Shown here: one piece after another, positions 35,581-45,275 of the stretch
Numbering within the stretch: position 1 is the first letter of the stretch
Layout of the letters: every line of letters starts with the position of its first letter
From: Phragmites australis
Lineage: Eukaryota > Streptophyta > Magnoliopsida > Poales > Poaceae
DNA: 64,000 bases
Direction: 5' to 3'
Assembly: GCF_958298935.1 (NCBI RefSeq)
Contig: NC_084939.1
Span: 3,983,501-4,047,500 of the forward strand
Program-made: the position numbers and the translations under genes
Notes under the pieces: generated by a model
What the model saw: only the letters and a program-made list of their open reading frames with translations
Database searches by the model: none
What the model was told of the DNA's origin: nothing

Positions 35581-35726
35581 TTACATAAGGAAACACCTGT
35601 GAAGATTTGTTTCCACAGGCGGTCCGTAACCTCAGCAAACCCTCGTCAATTGCCCAGACGGTTTTTCAAATGAACCGCATGTAGAAATGCACTGTAGGTG
35701 TCTCAAAAAATAGTTTTTTAGTAGTG
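35581..35726 (-). mobile_element. Orphan CACTA-type terminus
   Basis: The minus strand begins CACTACTAAAAAAC at 35726, the terminal form of grass CACTA (En/Spm) elements. I found no matching CACTA end to the left, so this is a truncated end. Host-like RLP-upstream sequence resumes at 35727. Confidence 0.6.
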
Positions 35727-35778
35727 GTTCACCGTACGCACGCCGCCGTGACCGCTATGTAGCCCCAAGTGCTCTTTA

Positions 35779-36253
35779 GAGTATCTTCAAGAGATGCCCA
35801 ATATAGCTATTTTTAGAGATTTTGGGTCTAAAATGCCTCTCCAACAACTCCCCTATCTTATTTCTAATTTTTAGGAATCCCCAAAACTCCTCTCCATCCT
35901 AGCTATTTTTGGGTGAGTAGCTCTCGTTCCCTATCCGCCTGGCCACATTGCTCGCAAACCACAGGAAAAAAGCGCGATCGAATCCGTAGGCGATCGCTGG
36001 TGCACGTCAACGTCAGTTCTAGAAGCTAATCAAAAGCGGTTTTGTTCTCATCTCCCGTGCCATACTGCCATCCTCGGGAACACCATCGCCGGCGGAGAGT
36101 ACGCAAGCCCTCTCGATCCCCAGCCCAAATCGAATCCGCCTGCCATGGCTGTCGGGCTGGAAGGGGAGGTGGAAGGGGAGGCGGTGAGGCTGCTGCTGGT
36201 TTCTCCTGTATTCGGGCTGGAAGTGAGTTTTAGAGAGTCTTTTGGAGATGCTC
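35779..36253. mobile_element. Tourist-like MITE with TTA target duplication
   Basis: 475 bp with ends GAGTATCTTCAAGAGATGC and, inverted, GAGCATCTCCAAAAGACTC. Flanked by TTA on both sides (35776-35778, 36254-36256). The related locus at ~11577 reads GTGCTCCTTAGCTGCATCTC, an empty site. Confidence 0.85.
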
Positions 36254-36548
36254 TTAGCTATATTGATGCATCTCCCCAATAATTATTCCAGTAAAAGTGT
36301 TTTCATAGTCATCTCGGAATATTTGTCATCTTTAAATATTTTCAATTTTATTTCTCTATACCCATCGGAGACGTAGTGAAAAGGAGTCTTCATAGGGTAA
36401 TTGTCACTCTTACGATCAAGTGGCTAAGGATCACTTGGGCTATACTGGAATAATCCAAGCATACTGGAACACAAGCGGCTAATAATCGAGTCCTTTCCAC
36501 ACAATAATTCTAGTATGCTAGCTAACCTGTTACACTGCCACTGAGAGG

Positions 36549-36930
36549 CAACTTGCATTTGATTTACACTGCCACCGAGAGGGAGCGATCGCGAGAGGCA
36601 TGCAATTGACTCTCACGTAATCAAAGTACGCAGTTGATTGATCATTGCGTGTGGTTGTTTTCGTTCGTTGTCTTCGTCTGGTCGTCCACGTCGATTGTCT
36701 ACCGTGTCTGGTAAGTCCAGAAATGCAAAACTGCATGTACTTTTACACATACGGCTTAATTTAGCCATCCTTTCCTTCCACTTGATGCTCCAGTCTACAC
36801 CTTTACGGTCAAGTCATCGGCAACCTCCTGTCCTACCCATACAGCGTGAAGGAAAAGAAACTAGCCACACCAATTTCTCCTTAATGCTTTGTCTGGCCCA
36901 TTTCTCACTCTAGCCAGTGCATCTGACATC
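36549..36930. repeat. RLP-upstream repeat block, single-unit copy
   Basis: Copy of 32343-32980 with one GCTCCAGTC unit. It includes GACTCTCACG, the ATTGATCATTGCGTGTGG phrase and the CCAGTGCATCTGACATCC end. Confidence 0.75.
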
Positions 36931-36949
36931 CCCACATCTGTCTAACTTA

Positions 36950-37330
36950 ATTATTTTACAGAAATAATAATTTTTTTATTTGTTATTATCTCATGAAATG
37001 AAAAAAGCATATAAATAGAGTATTATAAAGGACCTCATTTTTTCACTAAATAACCTAGGGCTAAAATAATTTTACAAATTATTTTATCACATACGAAAAA
37101 TATTAATGAATTTTATCAGATTTTTGGGACTTTATTTGAGGCTCTAACAATTGTTAGAAATTATAAAAGTAGAATATTTTAAAATTTTAGTTTAAGTTCT
37201 ACATAAGTTTTTTGGATGGATCCAATTAAAATGAGTTGTACATGGATTATAAAACACATAAAAAGTTATAGAATTTTTAGAGCAACACAAAATACCAATT
37301 TTTGGAACAGCACTGATTTTCGAGTACTGT
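36950..37330. mobile_element. Foldback relic
   Basis: One arm of the 13.9-kb foldback family (TAACAATTGTTAG, CTTTATTTGAGGC, inverted relative to its left arm). An internal phrase GCATATAAATAGAGTATTA is like 12255-12275. Confidence 0.6.
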
Positions 37331-37539
37331 TCGTTCGCCGAACGAACCTGATCGAGTGGTGCGAGCGATTTTGGCGAACGAACCGGTACAGCATCTCGTG
37401 GGAATAGTTCATCCCATTTGAGCATCCAAACGCTTGGACGAAGCCAACGAAACGCACTCTAAAAGACTAAGGAGACTGCAGTTTACCATCCGGGTGCTAG
37501 GTTTGAGACTAGTGGTAGCTTTATTGTATGCCTTTATTG

Positions 37540-37840
37540 TTTTCCTTCTTTCGTTCAATTAAAAAAGCAGCAGAAGAAAAACAATCTGAGGATACTCGCG
37601 TCGTAGATACATTTCATTTCAGTGGTTAAAAAAAAAACTAAAAGTGACTCCGACTTCAGGAAAAGAAGGCAGGCGACTTCTCGATAGTATATCTGGTACT
37701 AATAAATAATAATAGCTTTGCATGCAAATTTTGTAGTACAAACATCACCCACACAAACCATTCTCGGATAAGGATATGATTTTTGTCTTCGAAGCTTCAT
37801 GCAGCACTATTTCCCATATCTTTTTTATATCTGTTTTTTT
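37540..37840. repeat. Dispersed repeat R1, copy 2
   Basis: Copy of 3820-4160, lying 3' of the LACS terminal exons. The 300 bases between it and the LACS stop (37860-38170) hold no recognised feature. Confidence 0.7.
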
Positions 37841-38176
37841 AATGGAGTTTTATTAACTATTATAGTTATATTAAACTTGAACGTGAAATCTAGACTGCTA
37901 TTCAAACCGGATAAAGACCTCTGCCACCCGCTCCATCGCATACATCTCATCTGTTTTCTTTTTTAACTCAAACTTTACGTGGGGTTCAGGTCTTGAATGA
38001 CAGATGGGAGTAAATTTACAGCAGTATGAGCTATCACACAGCTCCTTAGCCAAATAACTCTCTGTTCTTACACCTCGAAACATGCCACAAAAAAGGCCTT
38101 AACTTTTAAATCGTATTATTGATATGTACACGCTCCTGAAGAATCACAATGCTCATAACCACTTGCTGATATTATT

Positions 38177-38468
38177 TCACACTGTAGTTCTTCCCTCCTT
38201 GGCATCCTTGTACAGCTGATCAATGCGATCCTGCGAAAAGTTTTGTTCTTTTTATGAATAAAACTATGAACATTATCGCATTCTTAACGAAATCATCAGA
38301 ACAGAGTGAAGAAAGAGCTTCGTGCACACTAAGCTCGTTCCCTCAAACCTTGTAATATTTGAGCAGCTGGGGTCTCTTGAGCTTAAAAGTTGGTGTGATC
38401 AGGTCCTCCTCTATGCTGAACGGTACTGGCTGTAGGTGAACTGCCTTCAGCATCTCAAAGCCTCTCAA
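38177..38468 (-). pseudogene. LACS pseudogene, two 3'-terminal exons
   Basis: Minus strand exon 38349-38468 reads LRGFEMLKAVHLQPVPFSIE then EDLITPTFKLKRPQLLKYYK, with an AG acceptor and GT donor. Exon 38177-38230 reads DRIDQLYKDAKEGRTTV then TGA. These are the end of the LACS C-terminal domain; ITPTFKLKRPQL is a family hallmark. Splice borders are intact and no stop precedes the natural one. All upstream exons are missing: a degenerate copia element begins ~50 bases 5' of exon 38349-38468. Internal exons of the same family are at 4727-5523. The two could be halves of one ancestral gene or of two duplicates. Confidence 0.9.
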
Positions 38469-38760
38469 CTGCAAGCATGGGTTATTATTATTTTTTTTGT
38501 TCTGAAGAACTGAACATTAACCATGAAAGTTGGCTACATATGATCGCTCCCTAAGCTTCCGTGTCGTATATCGAACCGTGCCCTTCAAATACTGAAGGAT
38601 CTGCTTCACTACCTTGCGATGCATCACAACGGGCTTCTTCATGAATATGCTTGCCACCCCGACAGCAAAGGAAAAGTCAGGTCTTGTATGGAGCAAATAC
38701 CTTAGGCAACCAATGATGCGATGATACTCAGTTGCATCAACCGGCTATCCTTTTAGATCC

Positions 38761-39430
38761 TTATGTAGCTGTGCCCTTTGTTTCATAGAGAATTTTGTGA
38801 GATTGCAATCCAGCATACCAAATTGACCAAGGACCTTCTTCGCACCGTGGATCAACAAAGAGACGATGCGCCTTGCAGCTGTCCATGACGCCAAGATACA
38901 CCATCGGCTGGCTTCGGCCATCAAGCTTCTTCAAGTGTGGCGTTGTCACCTTTGCGTGTGCCGTGCAGCCGAACACACAGAGGTGTGCCAAATGTCGCTT
39001 CCTTTCGTTCCAGGCCTCGAACGGAGTGCGATCGTCCAACGCTTTCGACGGCAAACGGTTTAGCAGATACACCACGTGCCACACCACCTCCCCCCAAAAC
39101 CAGGCACGTTCATGCTCTTGAGAAGGGACCTCGCCATCGCCATCACGGTCATGTTCCTCCGCTGCACAACGCCATTTTTGTTGTGGCGTGTATGGCGCGG
39201 TGAGGTGCCGCTCGATCCTGGCCTCCTCGCATAGCCGGGTGAACTCGGCAGAGAGGAATTCACCGTCGCGATCAGTCATCAAAGTCTTAATGCGCTGCCC
39301 GCTCATGTTCTCGACTTGCAACTTGAACTTTCTGAACACGGAGCAGGCTTGGTCCTTCGATTTGATCAGGTACACCTACATCCACCGTGAGTAATCATCA
39401 ACAATTAACATAAAGTAACTGTTACTGGCG
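38761..39430 (-). pseudogene. Copia integrase fragment
   Basis: Contains IVDDYSRW with the first catalytic Asp and TDRDGEFLS with the second. Then comes a frame change at about APYTPQQK, with the continuation (MTVMAMARSLL) in another frame, and LPSKALDDRTPFEAW downstream. One TGG-to-TAG type stop lies before VYLIKSK. It would insert element DNA. Dead. Confidence 0.8.
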
Positions 39431-39885
39431 AGAGTCGAAGGTGTGATCATCCTGCAGAGGTCAGGATGTAGCAGCTCGAGTGGCTTCTCCGCCCTGAAAT
39501 TTGCCGCTACCGGGAACAGCTGCCTCGCCTGCTTCACCACCAAACACCCTTGACATAGTTAGTTCGGGTGTGTGATCAGCGGCACTCCTACTGCCATCTC
39601 CTTGTCGACGAGCAACTTCATCGTAGTGAAGTTGATGTGATCGAGTCTCGCATGCCAGAACCATGTCGGGTCTTCAAGGCCGGCTAAGAGACACACTGGC
39701 GTTGCTTGATGCAGCTCGATTTTATAGAGGCGATTTGGAGTTTGCCTCACTTTCATCAGCAACCGTGCAGGACTACTATCATACACTCGTAGATATTCAG
39801 CATCCATGATCACCTTGTGTCCAACCTCAATGAGTTGTCCATGGCTGATGATATTGCTGCAAAGTTGAGGAATGTAGTAGACCTC

Positions 39886-40176
39886 CTACAACAACCACTG
39901 ATTGCCATTCTTGCAGCTGAACACCATAGACCCTAAGCCCATGATCTGCACCGTGGAAACATCCTCGAACTTCACCTTGCCAGTGACACCTTCGTCCAGC
40001 TCTCTGAACTTCTCTTTGTCACCAGTCATGTGATTACTGGCTCCATTGTCCAGGTACCAGACCCCAGAGCTGGAGCCTCTCTCCGTGGTGTCACGCAATT
40101 CCGGCTTCAACTTCTCCTCATAAAGCAACACAACATCCCACCTTTGCTGCAGTCCCGGTACCATCTTCTCCGACAC
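39886..40176 (-). pseudogene. Copia protease fragment
   Basis: 96-codon frame with the aspartic protease motif as DNGAS (usual D-S/T-G), in WYLDNGASNHMTGD. It would cleave Gag-Pol. Stops flank the frame on both sides, so it is inactive. Confidence 0.7.
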
Positions 40177-40700
40177 TACGAGCAGTAAGGCCAGCTCGGT
40201 GTCATCGGTACGTGTGAGATTAGACTCGCCTTTCTCTTCCTCCTTCTTCTTGGGTGCCCTGCACTCGTTCGCGTAGTGCGCTATCTTCTAGCAATTGTAG
40301 CACTTGGTGTGGATTTTGTTGCGGCGATTGCCGCCCACTCCTCGTCAGTGCATGGCACCCCACCGCGACCACCACTGCCACGGCCTCTGCCTTGTCCACG
40401 ACCACCCTGGGCGCAGTTGCTACTCTCTGCAGGAGTGTGGGCCTTACCCTTCCTGTTCGATGAGGAATCGTTGCTATACTTCTTCTGCCACGCTTGCCAC
40501 TCAGCCTGAGTGAGGAGAAGATGGCCATCACCATCGTTGTTGCTGCCGGATGCACGCGGGCGCACACATTCTTCAAACGCCTTCAGTCACCCCACGGCTT
40601 CCTCAAATAGCATCTTGTCAAGGTCGTAGAACTGCTCGATCCCGATGATCACACTCAGGAATCGATCCGGCATGGTGTTGAATAGCTTTTTGACCAATGC

Positions 40701-41055
40701 AGCTCGTCGTTCTTTTATGTTATTTGTTAGTTCTTGTGTGCACCAGCATCTGCGGCTCAAGTAATCTTTTGCAAATTAGTTCCCATGCTGGTTCATTTCT
40801 TGACGTATCAAAATGAAATGACATTACTTGCAGTTCTTGTTCACGCAATGTTCGTAGTAGTCTCTCCCCTTTTACTCTTAACTCCATAGTACATTTTAGT
40901 ATCAAATCTGTAGTATTTTCAGCGTGCTCTCTCCGTTGATCTTGTGCCTGTCGTTTGAATGTTCATTGGGTACGAATGAGCATGGTCATTCTTTCTTTCT
41001 TTTTTCCCTAGAACCCCATGAGTAACATGCATAATCTTTAAGTGTTCAGCATTTC
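40701..41055. other. Short intergenic stretch, nothing recognised
   Basis: AT-rich, between the copia remnant and the Harbinger-type element. No frame or repeat identified. Confidence 0.35.
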
Positions 41056-42180
41056 TAAGACCGACTCCAATGAAGTCCCTATACCTGTCGCAAACAACTG
41101 TAGAGCCCGAAATGCGGGGTCAAGAAGCCCGCAAATGACTCCAACAGAAGCGGTATCGCGCTAAACAGGGTTGCGGGGAGGTGAGGCGTGTTGGCAAAGT
41201 TGCGGCGTGATGCTGCTACCGCATTCCTGTGCGCGAGCGGAGTGGAGAGGACGAGTTGGTTCCCGTGGAGCGGCGGAAGTGGCACTGGCAAGCCCGTGCG
41301 ACGGCGACGGTGGAGACTTCGGAGTCAGGCGGAAGCGACGACCTGTGGAGAAGCCGGGAGAGTCCGCATCTGCTCACGCGGTGGAGGAGGTGAGCGACGC
41401 AGATTTGGTGGCCGCGCTGGAATCGTTGCCCCCGTCCGTCTGCTCAGCGGCATTGAGGTCCTCCCCAAGGTGGTGGTAAGCATGCCATAGATCCCCTTCT
41501 TTCCCTCCCCCTTGTAGCGAGGTGTAGGCGGCGAGTCCGTCGCCGCCCGGTACCCTCTGGTAGCCGCGGCGTGGATGCGAGGTGTAGGTTGAGGTCGTAG
41601 CCGTCGCGATGCGCTGTCGTCCCCCCGTGGTAGATCCATTCGGGTACTGGGTAGTCTGGGTGGAGTTGCTTTGACAGATAGACGCGCGTAGTCACTAGTG
41701 CTCAGTCTCGGTGGCCAGCAGCTAAGAATCGTCCCATTTCTGTGGTACACCTCTGAGCGTGGACAAATTTGGTCTTGCATTCGTGCTGCTTGCCTCTGCA
41801 ATTGTGGATTGAATGGTAGTGGCAGGGGGCCATGGGAAATAAAAATCAGTGCATCTATGCTAGAAACGATTTGCTGAGGCTTGTAGGTACTGAACAATCT
41901 CCTCTGGAATTGAATGTATGTGTATATGAACAATGTGTTTCATTGGAGCCAATGTTCAGATAGTTGGCATGGCTATGGTCTTTGTATGGCTCTATTTTTA
42001 GGAGATGCATCTCTGTCCAACAGAATGTAGGATTCTTTTCTGGCACATTTGTTTTGATAGGATTGTTGTATGCCTCTTGCTTACACTATGCCACTTAGAC
42101 TGAATCAGCACCAACTGAACATAGATGTCTTAGGTAATGATCAATGTATTAAAATCATGCTGTAGTCTTTGTTCAATTTG

Positions 42181-42560
42181 TAGGAATGGCAATTGTGCTT
42201 TGTATGGCTCTATTTTCAGGAGCTGCATCATTGTTCAGATGGTAGGATTGGAGATGCATCTTCATTAGGTACTGATCAATGTCTTGAAATCGTGCTTGAG
42301 TCTTTGTTCAGTTTGTAGGAATGGCAATTGTGCTTTGTAAGGCTCTATTTTTAGGAGATGCATCTATGTTCAAATGGTCTTATTGGAGATGCATCTTCAT
42401 TAGGTACTGATCAATGTCTTGAAATCGTGCTTGAGTCTTTGTTCAGTTTGTAGGAATGGCAATTGTGCTTTGTATGGCTCTATTTTCATGAGATGCATCT
42501 ATGTTCCGATATTAGGAATGGCTATGTTACTTTGTAAGGGTCTATTTTGAAGGGGTTTCA
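42181..42560 (+). repeat. Tandem repeat inside Harbinger-type element
   Basis: TAGGAATGGCAATTGTGC starts at 42181, 42315 and 42451, with a diverged fourth start at 42513. Each unit carries GGAGATGCATCTTCATTAGG-like phrases. Non-coding. Confidence 0.8.
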
Positions 42561-42978
42561 TCAATGTTCAGCTGGTAGGATTGCTTTCTGGGAAGTTTGG
42601 TTCCATAGGAATGTTGTTTGCCGTGGAGTGAAATTGTGGCAGTTGCACTGAGTGGTTGTGTGTAGCCTTAGAAAAAATGTTGTATGACGGTTTGGTTATG
42701 ATAGGAAGCTGTGATGCATTGGAAGATCAATATAGTTGCCACATTGTTTGGTTGGGAACTGGATGACTTTAATTGTGTACATGTTTGAAGCAAATTTGGT
42801 TATGTCGAGCAAGCAACATGGTACCTGTTCCTAGGATGATAAACTGTAGTGTTTACCTATTACCTGTTCTTAGGATGATAACCTGTACTGATCTTTGACA
42901 ACGACATGTAAATAACATATCCTTGGTTTTTAGTGAATATTAGTCTCTCAGTGTAGGCATCCCTGTCCTTGGTTGTAG

Positions 42979-44690
42979 ATGGACGCTACTTCGCTTGCTG
43001 CTCTTGTCTCAAAAATGCAGGACCATGTGCAACAAATGGCAGCCGAGTTGAAGAATGTGGTGAAGGACAATTTGAGTACAGAGAACACCCCCGCTGATGT
43101 CGAGCTGAACCGAGCATTGCTTTAGGTAGACAACATTGCGGGGGACTTGGAGCAGCTCGTGTTCCAAGTTGAAGATGCGTTGCGGATGGGAGGCGAGGGA
43201 AAACAAGTCTTGCAGGGCTGTAATGTAGAAGATGAAGGGTCCAGTTCACAGGACGTTGACGACGACGACGTTGTTCCTGTGGATTGGAGCCCTGATGACC
43301 TTCTGTGCGGAGATTTAGTGGACTCCTTGTCCGTAGAATCCGATAGGTCTTAGCGGCTGCAGTGAGGTGCATCATGTACTTGGTTGTAGGGTATGTGGTC
43401 GAGAATTATGGAGTGTAGTGGCCGAACTAGTTGGTGGTTTGTACTTCGATACTCAAATCTACTATTTGTTAACTTTGAATGGGTATTGTCTTTCTGCACT
43501 ACTGGGCCGTGTTCTTGTAATTCATCACATTTGTCACGTATTGCAGGGACACTATGGAGTACGCCCCATTTCTTTGGGGTGATGAAGATGAGATTCCTTG
43601 GGATGATGTTGTGCCGCCCACCCAGGAAGACATCTTCGGGACACAACCTCCTTTGGCACAAGAGCAGCAACCAGAAGGACAGGGAGATGTACCAGCTGCA
43701 GGTGGTCGTGGATGCAGTTACACCATCCAGGAGGACCTTCATCTTGTGAAGGCGTGGCTGAACGTGAGTATGGATCCCGTGGTGGGGAGCAACCAGAGTA
43801 TGGGGGCTTTCTGGCAGAGGATCGAGACATTTTTCTACGAGCACAAGGACTTCCATAGCACCCACAACAAGAAGTCTCTGTAGGGTAGGTGGACCTTCAT
43901 CAACGGCATGGTACGGCGGTTTTGCGGCCACTATGCTAAGGCCCTCCATAATAGGAGGAGTGGGATGACAGAGCCAGACACGGTATGCTACATTTATGTG
44001 CTTCATGTACGTTCTCGGCATTGAATGCGTCCAATAACTACGGACTTGTTCCCTTTTCAGATAGCGGCGGCATGTCAGATTTTCCAATCAGTGGAAAAGA
44101 AGGAGTTCATGTTGCTGCCTTGCTGGGTGGAGTTGCGTCATCACCCCAAATGGCAATCGGAGGCCTCTCGCAAGAAGCAGAAGACGTCGTTGGTGGGAAG
44201 CCCCGCATCTACGTAGCACGGGGAGTCTTCTCCCGGTGTCAACGAAGGGGACGTTGCAGCTGCCACTCCTACCAGTGCTACCACACGGCAGAAGCGGCCA
44301 CCAGGCCGCAACAAGGCCAAGGAGCTCGCTCGCAGTTCATCTTTGTCGAACTCAGCCTCAACGCCCATGCTAGAGATTTTTTACCGCCAAATTGCCATGA
44401 AGGAGAAAGTTGAGAAGGAGCGAGCTGAGCGATTTGCTGAGATGCTTAGAATTGAGCAGCAGAGGCTACGCCTTGAGGAGGAGCGTGTGCAGCTGGAAAA
44501 GGTCAAGGAGGAGAGGGAAAAGATCAAGGAGGAGAGGGAAAAGATCAAGGAGGAGAGGGAGATAATGAACATGGACATTTCGCAGTTGGATGAGGACCAG
44601 CAGGCGTACTACAGGAGCCTGCGCCAAAGCATTATTGCTGCTCGCCGTGCTGCATCTGGCTTGTTCCTTCCTTTGCAAGCTTACTTCTAG
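42979..44690 (+). pseudogene. PIF/Harbinger ORF1-like gene (Myb/NAM-associated), broken
   Basis: Three coding pieces. 42979-43353: MDATSLAALVSKMQDHVQQM, acidic end EDEGSSSQDVDDDD. 43555-43985: MEYAPFLWGDEDEIPW, then trihelix-like YTIQEDLHLVKAWLNVSMDP, FWQRIETFFYEH, GRWTFINGMVRRFCGHYAKA. ~44060-44690 after intron: ACQIFQSVEKKEFMLLPCW, ELRHHPKWQ, a Lys/Arg linker, then a Glu/Lys coiled coil (KVEKERAERFAEMLRIEQQ). Harbinger ORF1 proteins bind DNA and help import the transposase. In-frame TAGs: after NRALL (43122-43124), KKSL (43880) and SPAST (~44214). A host gene derived from this family could look alike, but stops and TE borders argue against that. Confidence 0.7.
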
Positions 44691-45275
44691 TGCAAGACAC
44701 CACAATTGATGATGTTGCAAACACTGTCATCGTACTGCTTATTTACGGGTCTAAAATTGTAAACACCAAAAAAATTGCCAACCACATTTATAGGTACACC
44801 ATGACAAATTCAATTATTTCGTACCAATAACGTTAGACCGTGCCAGAACCGGTGAAATGGGATGCTGCGACGGCGGTTATGTCGGTTAGACGTAAAATAA
44901 TTTAATATAGGAAAGAGAAGATAGAGGATGAAATAAGGAGATTCTGTTGGAGATGGAGGGAACGAGGGATACTGCAATAGTGATAGGGGATGCTGTAATA
45001 TTGTTTGAGGATGAAATTTTATGGATTCTGTTGAAGATGGCCTAAGGTGGTAACGGCTTTCCGCGAGGTGTTTTAAAGTTCACAGCTATATTTCCTGGCT
45101 TCTTGAAAATGCGGCTTTCTCATGGTATATTTACAATCCAATTTTATTTGCCACCAGATAAAATTCAAAAGTGTTACGTGTCAAGTAAGTTTATAAGGTT
45201 TACTGGAATGTATATCTCTGGCCCTTTCATGACAAAAAGTAATAGAAACCTCTTTGCAATTTTGTTTTATTTAGG

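Larger units (their letters stand above)
38520..40700 (-). mobile_element. Degenerate Ty1-copia element (minus)
   Basis: Copia order on the minus strand. Gag end with a CCHC knuckle (CYNC*KIAHYANEC, ~40262-40302, stop inside); protease at 39886-40176 (VWYLDNGASNHMTGDKEKF); GAG-pre-integrase at 39461-39813 (FWHARLDHINFTTMKLL); integrase at 38761-39430 (YFMLIVDDYSRWM*VYLIKSK, TDRDGEFLSAEF, then a frameshift); and RNase H-proximal sequence at 38530-38760 (EYHRIIGCLRYLLHTRPD, QILQYLKGTV). Most of reverse transcriptase is deleted. No LTRs recognised. It sits in the LACS copy. Confidence 0.85.
41059..45042 (+). mobile_element. Harbinger-type element with ORF1 only
   Basis: Bounded by TAA at 41056-41058 and 45043-45045. 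Ends GACCGACTCCAATGAAGTCC and, inverted, GGCCATCTTCAACAGAATCC (12 of 20 bases match, weak). Carries an ORF1-like gene with Myb/trihelix and NAM-associated features, but no DDE transposase frame. Contains a 134-136-base tandem repeat at 42181-42560. The TSD, ORF1 and gene order fit PIF/Harbinger; the weak TIR match leaves the exact ends uncertain. Confidence 0.65.

Noticed and set aside
36019..36279. 86-codon minus frame
   Set aside because: Lies mostly inside the Tourist-like MITE.
42181..42560. CRISPR-like array
   Set aside because: Unit length (134) and diverged whole units indicate a tandem repeat, and the genome is a plant.
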